Shown here piece by piece: positions 33,655-41,378 of a stretch of 54,303 nt of DNA. Source of the DNA: Zygnema cylindricum (lineage: Eukaryota > Streptophyta > Zygnematophyceae > Zygnematales > Zygnemataceae). Position 1 is the first letter of the stretch; each line of letters starts with the position of its first letter. The stretch covers positions 1-54,303 of the forward strand of contig JBBHKE010000522.1 in assembly GCA_037447655.1 (NCBI GenBank), written 5' to 3'. The translations under genes and the position numbers were made by a program. The notes under the pieces are model-generated. The model was not told the DNA's origin, searched no databases, and worked only from the letters and a program-made list of their open reading frames with translations.

Positions 33655-34315
33655 TAGCCGGCGTACTATCTAGTGACGTCAAAGTAGAAAAGTTTGTCAA
33701 AGATTGCAAGATTTCCCACATAATAGTACACTTTTTTCATGCCTCATAAATAGGTGTCACTAACACCAATTAAATCGTACCTATATTAACGTAGACAATA
33801 AAAGAGTATTATTGACACTATCTTAGGCCAAAAGGTCCCAAGTTAGGAGCGCCAATATAGTATTATTAACCCTAATAGCGATTCACGGTTGTGTGTTAAA
33901 ATTTGTTGGCTTTAGGCGATTGGCCCCAAAACAGCGTTAACAACACGATTTTATTCCTATACTTTCTGTATAAATAGCGATTCACGGTGTAAGGTGCTCA
34001 GACGTTAGATATCCGGACCGTTCGTTCGTAAGTCGACCATTTTTATTTTGGACCGTTAGCAATCAGTTAGACATTTATGAGCCATTGGTAGTATGCTTGT
34101 ACCGGCTATTGGATTTTGGATGAACTCCATAATTTGGAAAATCCTAACCGTACTGTTCTGTTTAACTGGTGCCCGCTATCTGAAAATTCGTACCGGAGCT
34201 TTTACCCATCAGAGCTTTACAAGATTCATGTAGGCGTTATTGTATTTTCTTACAGTGGCGTATTATCATGATATTCTGAAATCATACGGCCAACTCTACG
34301 AGCTAGGCCTTCTCT
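33655..34315. other. Intergenic, nothing recognised beyond MITE ends
   Basis: No gene is seen apart from the candidate right termini noted for the mariner-like element. No tandem repeats. Confidence 0.4.
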
Positions 34316-34632
34316 TGGGCGTTTCAGTAAGTGTACGGATAAGTTTACCGAAGGGCGTGCCTTCCATTAGGTCGCGTCAGTAAACCACTTTTTATTTGCG
34401 TGGCTCATTCTGGTTGGTAACACGTAGGTTAACATTAGATGCTTAAAATCTTGAAAGAATCTTAAGGTGGCCTTCCATTATGCGTTTCAGTAATCGTACG
34501 GAAAATTTTACTGAAGGGCGTGCCTTCCATTAGGTCGTGTCAGCAAACAACTTTTTATTTGCGTGACTCATTTTGGTTGGTAACACGTAGGAAATATTCG
34601 ATTCTTAAAATCTTGAAATAATCTTAGAATGC
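34316..34632. repeat. Tandem pair of Harbinger-terminal sequences
   Basis: Two units of about 160 bp, starting near 34316 and 34480, share GCGTTTCAGTAA...GTACGG, GAAGGGCGTGCCTTCCATTA, CTTTTTATTTGCGTG, GGTTGGTAACACGTAGG and CTTAAAATCTTGAAA. The second unit is the left part of the Harbinger relic cut by Copia. Confidence 0.75.
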
Positions 34633-35522
34633 TGTTGAAAAGAGGTAATTAATAGTTCACTTCCCTATTTAGTTTTGTTTTAAAGAAAGAGAGTAAGGAT
34701 CAAAGGCGCGCCATGGCTGCCGCCATATTTAGAAAGTGGCAGTTTTTGCAGTTAAGGGTATTTTGGCTAAAATAATGCCTAGGTCTAGGTTTGAACCCGT
34801 TACCTCTAGATTCTTTGTAGCCTAACGCCTTAACCATTAAGGCGTTACGAAACGATACACGTGACGGGTTTCATAAATATATAAACATTAACAAAACAGC
34901 TAATTAACAGCAGACTAACCAAAAGGAGCAATTTCTGCATGTACGCGAATCTGAACCGTGTAAAATATGTTTTGATCGGACGGCCGGCATTATAGCCGCC
35001 ACGCGAAGTGAGCTTTTTGGCGGCATACGGATATAGCGTCACGCGGTGCCACGTGGCGCCACATTATTCGATACCGTAGAAGATGGGAGGAGGAACCATG
35101 GCTTCCGATATGACAGGTGTCACCTTGTAGACCTTGTCGTACAATAGTTGTACAATAAGTACATCGCCCATTGTACCTTCTTGTACTTTATAGTGTTCCT
35201 ATTGGACTAGGGTTTAATAGTAGGTAGTCGTGAGTAGGCAGACCGAGACTTAGTAATATTTAGGTACCTCTCTCTCTAAGAGAGCTTGTAACTATAAAGG
35301 TCATCTTTGACCAGCCATAACTTACTGCTCGGGTGAGCAAATTCAGTGATTCTTTTTGCGTTTGACTCAGGGGAGTCTTGTCCTCACAAGGGTGAGAGTG
35401 GTCTGAATATTTGTGTGCTTGGGCGGCGCTTATTCAGCGGGAAAGTAGAAGGGGCAAATATTATCCTAGAGGCTTTACATAGGCTGCTCATTCTGTGGGT
35501 CAATGGAGACCACAGAATTTCA
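34633..35522 (+). repeat. 5' LTR of the Copia element
   Basis: 890 bp, TGTTGAAAAGAGG...CAGAATTTCA. It holds a TATA-like box at 35293-35299 just after a CTCTCTCTAAGAGAGC block, so U3 probably ends about 30 bp later. An antisense tRNA-like segment lies at about 34790-34850: on the minus strand it has a GCCTTAATGGTTAAGGC hairpin and a GGGTTCAAACC box-B-like string. The last 20 bp encode the first residues of the gag frame (ATG at 35503). Confidence 0.97.
35293..35299 (+). promoter_or_regulatory. TATA-like box in the Copia 5' LTR
   Basis: TATAAAG sits downstream of a CTCTCTCTAAGAGAGC palindrome-like block. The same arrangement recurs in the 3' LTR (40613-40619) and in solo LTRs A (8561) and B (13441). 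Conservation of this block across diverged copies supports promoter function; the start site itself is not shown. Confidence 0.5.
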
Positions 35523-36195
35523 GGTTATGGGCCCACCCTCTAGGGTGCCCATATTTGATGGATCAGACTTTCTTTATTGGGAAATGATGATGGAGGGAGA
35601 ACTATTTGAGAAGCATCTATGGGGCATAGTGTCTGGACAAATTCGATGCCCACCTCCACCTGGGTTTGGAGGGACACGTTTTTCTGGCACCTCCGCCTCT
35701 ACAGTTGGTAGAACAGCTGCCACCATCACCGAGGATGAAGATGAGGAAGGAGAGGAGATTGTCATGGAAGGAGAAAAGGGAGGAGTTGCAAATCAAGTGA
35801 CACCATTGCCGAAGGCGATACCGGCAGCAGCACCACCAAAAACGGCGACAAGGGTTCAGACCGAAAGATCGGAGTATGAAAAGTGGAACTACAAAGACAA
35901 GGTTGCTAAGCTCTTAATTCTTAAAAGTGTAGCAAAGGGCATTGCCATTCCCTTTATGCATGTCAAATCTTCATCTCAGATTTGGATATCACTAGTTAAC
36001 AAATATAAGAGTGGATCATTGCAGCAGCAACAGTTGGCAGAAAATAAGATTGCAGCTTATACTTATAAGGGAGGAAGTATGAATAATTATTGCAATGATT
36101 TAGGAGCATTGTTTGGAGAGTTAGAGAGTGCAGGTAACTCATGGTCTGAGAGACAAAGAGTGAACACATTAATGATGAAACTACCTGAAGAGTAG
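35503..36195 (+). CDS. Copia gag, N-terminal part, ended by an in-frame TAG
   Basis: The 230-residue frame has the plant Copia gag fold signatures: PIFDGSDFLYWEMMMEGEL near the start and the later VAKLLILKSVAKGI / QIWISLVNKY / NNYCNDLGALFGELE region typical of the UBN2/gag family. Gag packages element RNA into virus-like particles in the cytoplasm. The first ATG (35503) lies inside the 5' LTR and the frame crosses the primer-binding site. An alternative in-frame ATG at 35527 lies within that site. The frame ends KLPEE-TAG at 36193-36195 and then continues open in the same frame into the zinc knuckle and pol. The stop is at a position where relatives usually have an aromatic residue, so it looks like a recent point mutation; readthrough cannot be excluded. 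Confidence 0.9.
   Translation: METTEFQVMGPPSRVPIFDGSDFLYWEMMMEGELFEKHLWGIVSGQIRCPPPPGFGGTRFSGTSASTVGRTAATITEDEDEEGEEIVMEGEKGGVANQVTPLPKAIPAAAPPKTATRVQTERSEYEKWNYKDKVAKLLILKSVAKGIAIPFMHVKSSSQIWISLVNKYKSGSLQQQQLAENKIAAYTYKGGSMNNYCNDLGALFGELESAGNSWSERQRVNTLMMKLPEE
35523..35535 (+). other. Primer-binding site, anticodon-arm (half-tRNA) type
   Basis: GGTTATGGGCCCA follows the 5' LTR with no spacer. It is complementary to TGGGCCCATAACC, the anticodon-arm sequence of eukaryotic initiator tRNA-Met (anticodon CAU), not to the tRNA 3' end. Drosophila copia and yeast Ty5 are known to prime from this internal part using a cleaved half-tRNA. Use of that mechanism here is inferred from complementarity. 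Confidence 0.75.
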
Positions 36196-36213
36196 GAGAA
36201 TATCATTAACCGA

Positions 36214-39200
36214 TTGCAGGACATAGGAGATAGCAATTGGAATTGGGATGACACTGTGGGAATGATTTTAGTGAAAGAAAGCACCATAGAGCTTAGGAGA
36301 GGGAGTCCAAGTGTTCAAGCATTGTCTGCAGGAGCTGATTGGCGGAAGCGTGATGAGGAGAGAGGGAGAGATCCCTATCGAAACTTTGGTGGAAGAGGAC
36401 AAGGAGGTGGCAGATTTGATAGACAGGGGAGAGGAACTTCTCGAGGAGGATTATGTCACTTCTGCAAGAAACCGGGACACTACATGGCAGATTGTGTCAG
36501 ACTTGCAGATCTTCGACTGAAAGATGGTCAAGGAACCTCAAAGGACGGAGGAAAGAAAAAGGCTTTCCTGACTCAAGTTCTTGATGAGGAAGTGGAAGAA
36601 AAAACTGAACCTGAAGAGGAGCTTGAGGAGCTTCTCCTTAATCCGAAAAACACTGAAAAACATGTCGATATTCCACGGAGACAAAAGTGTGCTTTCGGAG
36701 GTAAGAGGGATCCACCCGAGGATGGGTGGATCATAGACTCAGGGGCTTCAATGCATATGTGCAAAGATAAGCGGTGGTTCACTAAACTGAGAAAGATCCC
36801 AACAGTTGAGATAGAGTACGGAGATGGTAGAGTAGAAACCACAAATCTTGTTGGAACTGTTGACTTGAAGGTTCTAGTTGATGGAAAGGCCTCAATTGTA
36901 ACACTCTCAGACGTTCTTTACATTCCACAACTTAGCAAGAACCTAGTCTCAACAGCTGTCCTAGATGAAAAGGAGTTTGAAACAGGAACTAGGAAAGGAA
37001 TCTTCACAGCAAGCTTTGGTAATGAGGTTTATTTCATAGCTGAGAAGGGCAGTCAAGGAATGTTCAGAATTGTTCTTTGCAATGAAAAAAGTGTTCTCTA
37101 CTCGTGTGCAAGTGAGATGATGCTTTGGCATAAAAGGTTGGGGCATGTGCATCTAGATAGATTAAAGAAAATGAAGAAAAAGGGAACAGTGGAGGGTATT
37201 ACTTTTGAAGATGATGAGACCTTTGATGATTGTAGTGGATGTGCCCAAGGGAAGATTCATAGACTTCCATTTCCAAAGGCAACCACATTTAGGAGAGAGA
37301 AAGTATTAGATCTAGTTCACACTGATGTTTGGGGACCTGCTAGGTATGCTTCACATGGGGGGAAGAGATGGATGTTAACTATCACAGATGATTGGTCTAG
37401 ATACACGAAGGTATACTTTCTCAGACATAAGTCAGAGGCATTAAGATGTTTCAAAGAGTATAAAGTATGGAGTGAAAAGCTACATGAAACCTCAATAAAA
37501 GAGATAAGAAGTGATAATGGGAAAGAATACACCTCAAGGGATTTTGAAGAATATCTTAAAGAAGAAGGAATTCATCATGAGAAGACTGTTCCCTATAATC
37601 CGGAACAAAATGGAGTAGCAGAAAGAGTGAATAGAACTTTAGGAGATATGTCTAGAAGTATGTTAAGTGATAAGAGGATAGGGCTGCAGTTTTGGGCTGA
37701 GTCTATGAACTATGCTAATTTCATCAAAAATAGAGTCCTAACTTCAGCAAATAAGGAGGAAACTCCGTATGAGAGGTGGACAGGAAGAAAGCCTGATTTG
37801 TCTAGTTTGAGAGTGTTCGGAAGTCAAGTCTACAGTTTGGATTCCGATAAGACTAAATGGAAGTTAGAGGGAAGAGGGAAACCAGGATATCTTGTAGGAT
37901 ATGATGAGTGCACAAAAGGATACCGAGTGTATGACTTGAAAAAGAGAGATATAATTTTGGTAAAACACATAGTGGTGATGAATGAAGAGAAGTCCATTGA
38001 TCCATTCAAATATAATAAGGAAGTCAAAATCAGATTTGAAACGGATCAGTTTTCTGACTTTGACTTTGAAAATGAAGAGAAGGAAGAGGGAGAAAAAGAA
38101 AAATCTGCAGATTTACCAAAGGAGAAGGAGGAAAGGACAACATCCGAGGCAACGCCACAATACGAAGTGGAAACCGATGAGGAACTTGATGAGACACCGG
38201 AATTGGAAAATAGGGAAGCTGAAAATCTCCCAAAACGAAACCCAAGGATGCCTTCCATACCGGCGTCCGATTTTGAAGGGGGAAGAAGAAGTAGTAAACG
38301 ACTTCAAGAAAGACAAGTAAATAACCAACTCACAAAGATGTCTCACCCAGATGAACCTCAAACATACTTAGAGGCCATAAACACTCCAGAAAGTAGCCGG
38401 TGGATCACAGCTATAAATGAAGAAATGGCCTCTATCATGGAAGCCAATACATGGGAGTTGGTAGATTGTCCACCGGACCGAAAACCGATCGGATGTAAGT
38501 GGGTGTTTAAACTTAAATTAAACCCGGATAATACCATTGAGAGGTACAAAGCTAGGTTAGTTGCAAAAGGTTATACACAAAAAGAGGGGATAGACTACGA
38601 AGAAACCTTTGCACCTGTAGTCAGATTTCCTTGTGTTAGAATCCTTTTAAGTATAGCCGCAGCGGAGGATATGGAAATCCACCAGATGGATATTAAAACT
38701 GCCTTTTTGCACGGAGAGTTGGAAGAAGAAATTTACATGAGGCAACCGGAAGGATTCGTGGAAAGTGGGGAAGAAAACAAAGTTTGCAAACTGATAAAAT
38801 CACTCTATGGGCTTAAGCAAGCCCCGCGACAGTGGAATATAAAGCTCGACGAATTTCTGACCGGTTTGGGGTATATCAGAATTAGTTCAGATCACTCTAT
38901 ATATTTATTTGAGGATGAGAATGGAGTGATATTTATTGCTATTTATGTTGATGATTTGTTGGTCTTAAGCAAGTCCTTAGATAAAATTAACAAACTAAAA
39001 CGGGATCTTAGAAGCAGTTTTGATATGAAAGATCTTGGAGAAGCAAAGTACATTTTGGGAATTCAGATGGAGAGAGATAGAGGGAATAGAATTATAAGAC
39101 TCACTCAAAAAGAAGCAATCGGTAATATGCTAGAAAAATTTCAAATGGAGAAAGCAAACGGATGTACTACTCCCATGGATTTGAAGAAAGTGAGTGAGGG

Positions 39201-39939
39201 GAGTGAAGAGGGAGGAATATTCATCATTAATGATGAGATGGACGAGATAGAAAGAAAATTTATGGAAAATATCCCTTATCGGCAGATTGTAGGCAGTTTA
39301 ATTTATTTTATGAACTGTACCCGTCCGGATATAGCTGCAGCTGTAGGTGTCCTTAGTAGAAATCTAGATGAACCAAGAAAGAGAGATTGGGAGGCTGCCA
39401 AAAGGGTGATGAGGTATCTGGTGGGGACAAGGGAGTTATGGTTGCATTTGGGAGGGGAGCACACTATTATCACCACTTGGAGTGATGCCAGTTATGGAGA
39501 TGTGCCTTTAAGGAGGTGTACGACTGGATATGTGTTGCAAATTGGATCCGGTGCATGTTGTTGGAGTAGCAAGCAACAAAACGTAGTTGCTCAGTCCACT
39601 ATGGAGGCTGAATACATGGCTTCTTGTGCTGCCACCAAAGAATTAATGTGGGTTAAATCTCTTCTTGAAGAACTTGGGTTCATGAAATCTGGAACTCAAA
39701 ATGTTTTTTGTGATAATCAAGCTGCTATCTCGATTGCAGCTAATCCGAAACATCACTTCAAAGCTAAGCATATGGGTATTAGACTAAGCTTTGTCAGAGA
39801 GAAGGTAGAAAATAAAATTATTAAACTGGTTCATAAAACTGAAGGAGAAATGATTGCAGACATGATGACAAAAGCAGTGCCTTCCCCTAAGTTGATTTAT
39901 TGTAGAAAAAACTGTGGATTAAAATTGAAAAGTGACTAG
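36214..39939 (+). CDS. Copia gag zinc knuckle + pol polyprotein (PR-INT-RT-RH)
   Basis: A 1,241-residue frame that continues the gag frame after the TAG; the open frame starts at 36196 and 36214 is its first ATG. Domains in order: CCHC knuckle CHFCKKPGHYMADC (81-94); aspartic protease WIIDSGAS (172-179); integrase zinc site H306, H311, C340, C343; integrase core D371, D434, E470 (DD35E spacing); an acidic Lys/Glu-rich linker (about 600-670); reverse transcriptase from about 746 with MDIKTAFLHGELEEEIYM and catalytic YVDD (911-914); RNase H with D1091 (SDASYGD), E1131 (MEAEY) and D1167 (CDNQA). All catalytic residues are present and there is no internal stop. It ends TAG just before the polypurine tract. 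The polyprotein is expected to be cleaved by its own protease and to copy and integrate the element. If the upstream TAG is not suppressed, initiation at 36214 would leave pol without most of gag. Confidence 0.96.
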   Translation: MQDIGDSNWNWDDTVGMILVKESTIELRRGSPSVQALSAGADWRKRDEERGRDPYRNFGGRGQGGGRFDRQGRGTSRGGLCHFCKKPGHYMADCVRLADLRLKDGQGTSKDGGKKKAFLTQVLDEEVEEKTEPEEELEELLLNPKNTEKHVDIPRRQKCAFGGKRDPPEDGWIIDSGASMHMCKDKRWFTKLRKIPTVEIEYGDGRVETTNLVGTVDLKVLVDGKASIVTLSDVLYIPQLSKNLVSTAVLDEKEFETGTRKGIFTASFGNEVYFIAEKGSQGMFRIVLCNEKSVLYSCASEMMLWHKRLGHVHLDRLKKMKKKGTVEGITFEDDETFDDCSGCAQGKIHRLPFPKATTFRREKVLDLVHTDVWGPARYASHGGKRWMLTITDDWSRYTKVYFLRHKSEALRCFKEYKVWSEKLHETSIKEIRSDNGKEYTSRDFEEYLKEEGIHHEKTVPYNPEQNGVAERVNRTLGDMSRSMLSDKRIGLQFWAESMNYANFIKNRVLTSANKEETPYERWTGRKPDLSSLRVFGSQVYSLDSDKTKWKLEGRGKPGYLVGYDECTKGYRVYDLKKRDIILVKHIVVMNEEKSIDPFKYNKEVKIRFETDQFSDFDFENEEKEEGEKEKSADLPKEKEERTTSEATPQYEVETDEELDETPELENREAENLPKRNPRMPSIPASDFEGGRRSSKRLQERQVNNQLTKMSHPDEPQTYLEAINTPESSRWITAINEEMASIMEANTWELVDCPPDRKPIGCKWVFKLKLNPDNTIERYKARLVAKGYTQKEGIDYEETFAPVVRFPCVRILLSIAAAEDMEIHQMDIKTAFLHGELEEEIYMRQPEGFVESGEENKVCKLIKSLYGLKQAPRQWNIKLDEFLTGLGYIRISSDHSIYLFEDENGVIFIAIYVDDLLVLSKSLDKINKLKRDLRSSFDMKDLGEAKYILGIQMERDRGNRIIRLTQKEAIGNMLEKFQMEKANGCTTPMDLKKVSEGSEEGGIFIINDEMDEIERKFMENIPYRQIVGSLIYFMNCTRPDIAAAVGVLSRNLDEPRKRDWEAAKRVMRYLVGTRELWLHLGGEHTIITTWSDASYGDVPLRRCTTGYVLQIGSGACCWSSKQQNVVAQSTMEAEYMASCAATKELMWVKSLLEELGFMKSGTQNVFCDNQAAISIAANPKHHFKAKHMGIRLSFVREKVENKIIKLVHKTEGEMIADMMTKAVPSPKLIYCRKNCGLKLKSD

Positions 39940-39944
39940 GAATT

Positions 39945-39952
39945 AAGGGGAG
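39945..39952 (+). other. Polypurine tract
   Basis: AAGGGGAG directly abuts the 3' LTR, five bases after the pol stop codon (TAG at 39937-39939). This is the expected plus-strand primer position. Confidence 0.85.
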
Positions 39953-40842
39953 TGTTGAAAAGAGGTAATTAATAGTTCACTTCCCTATTTAGTTTTGTTT
40001 TAAAGAAAGAGAGTAAGGATCAAAGGCGCGCCATGGCTGTCGCCATATTTAGAAAGTGGCAGTTTTTGCAGTTAAGGGTATTTTGGCTAAAATGATGCCT
40101 AGGTCTAGGTTTGAACCCGTTACCTCTAGATTCTTTGTAGCCTAACGCCTTAACCATTAAGGCGTTACGAAACGATACACGTGACGGGTTTCATAAATAT
40201 ATAAACATTAACAAAACAGCTAATTAACAGCAGACTAACCAAAAGGAGCAATTTCTGCATGTACGCGAATCTGAACCGTGTAAAATATGTTTTGATCGGA
40301 CGGCCGGCATTATAGCCGCCACGCGAAGTGAGCTTTTTGGCGGCATACGGATATAGCGTCACGCGGTGCCACGTGGCGCCACATTATTCGATACCGTAGA
40401 AGATGGGAGGAGGAACCATGGCTTCCGATATGACAGGTGTCACCTTGTAGACCTTGTCGTACAATAGTTGTACAATAAGTACATCGCCCATTGTACCTTC
40501 TTGTACTTTATAGTGTTCCTATTGGACTAGGGTTTAATAGTAGGTAGTCGTGAGTAGGCAGACCGAGACTTAGTAATATTTAGGTACCTCTCTCTCTAAG
40601 AGAGCTTGTAACTATAAAGGTCATCTTTGACCAGCCATAACTTACTGCTCGGGTGAGCAAATTCAGTGATTCTTTTTGCGTTTGACTCAGGGGAGTCTTG
40701 TCCTCACAAGGGTGAGAGTGGTCTGAATATTTGTGTGCTTGGGCGGCGCTTATTCAGCGGGAAAGTAGAAGGGGCAAATATTATCCTAGAGGCTTTACAT
40801 AGGCTGCTCATTCTGTGGGTCAATGGAGACCACAGAATTTCA
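39953..40842 (+). repeat. 3' LTR of the Copia element
   Basis: 890 bp, same length as the 5' LTR and identical to it by eye except at 40040 and 40094. It follows the polypurine tract directly and is followed by the AATGC target-site copy. Confidence 0.97.
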
Positions 40843-41378
40843 AATGCAAAGTCTGAACGCATTATCTGTACGACCGGAGACAATATGTACGACCGGAGGC
40901 AATATCTATACGAGCGAAGATAATATCTGTACCAGAGGAGGTAGTTAATGACTCGTACAAAAGGCATTATAATATACTACCAAAAAATTCAAAACGCAAC
41001 GTCAAAAGGTAGCAAACTTTGATGGTGGGAGCGTGACGGGATGATTTCGACGCATTCGCAGCCACCCTGGCGGAAGGCACATGATCCTTGCGACGTATAC
41101 ACACATACGCGCGCGCTCATTGTGGATATTTTTTCCCTTTTCCACGCGGCCCATTTTTACTCGTTCAGTCTCTAAGAAGTGTCCTCCCTGTGCACGATCG
41201 TCAAAGATTGTAGGGTTGGTGACGTGGCGGTATCCGACAATCAGAATTTACGCCTATAACCTTGGACATTTTTCCATAAATGATGTTTTCATTGTGAAAA
41301 AAAAGGTACTAACATGTACGAATCAGTACAACCCTTAGTAAACAACCCCACTTTTTTGCTAATGGATGACCACCCTGA

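Larger units (their letters stand above)
31623..33991. mobile_element. Probable mariner-like MITE hosting nested hAT insertions
   Basis: The left end TACACCGCGCATCGTTATTAG continues TGTCAACGACACTAATTTGGG. A matching inverted end AAATAGCGATTCACGGTGTA finishes at 33991, with an alternative one near 33883-33897 (CTAATAGCGATTCACGGTT). Which right end belongs is uncertain. The interior contains the hAT-type elements below plus a three-fold 23-bp CCCTCAATATGCGATACGTTT repeat (31705-31770) and a CACCGTGTATCG...CGATACACGGTG hairpin (31787-31843). Confidence 0.5.
34633..40842 (+). mobile_element. Nearly intact Ty1-copia LTR retrotransposon (6,210 bp)
   Basis: The element has two 890-bp LTRs (34633-35522 and 39953-40842), TG...CA ends and a perfect 5-bp TSD, AATGC (34628-34632 and 40843-40847). 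The order gag, protease, integrase, reverse transcriptase, RNase H defines the Copia superfamily. By eye the LTRs differ at only two sites, both transitions: 34720 C versus 40040 T and 34774 A versus 40094 G. The insertion is therefore recent. A polypurine tract precedes the 3' LTR and a tRNA-derived primer site follows the 5' LTR. Its only evident coding lesion is one in-frame TAG in gag. It interrupts an older Harbinger-like element. Its LTR relates it to the three older solo LTRs in the window. Confidence 0.97.
34465..41375 (+). mobile_element. Harbinger-like relic interrupted by the Copia element
   Basis: The left part (34465-34632) starts AGGTGGCCTTCCATTA after TTA. The right part (40843-41375) ends TAATGGATGACCACCC before TGA. 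These are inverted versions of the GGGTGACGTTCCATTAGGCG terminus of the Harbinger MITE at 414-1133. The right part also repeats ATCTGTACGACCGGAGG / GGAGGTAGTTAATGA blocks found, inverted, in the MITE at 30922-31620. The Copia insertion with its AATGC duplication splits it. No transposase coding is seen in either part. Confidence 0.65.

Noticed and set aside
34845-35042. 65-residue minus-strand frame repeated identically at 40165-40362
   Set aside because: It is duplicated only because it lies in the two LTRs; no motif and no evidence of expression.
36193-36195. TAG as a reassigned sense codon in this genome
   Set aside because: pol itself ends in TAG, GSA contains no in-frame TAG, and the site is a single event in one young element.
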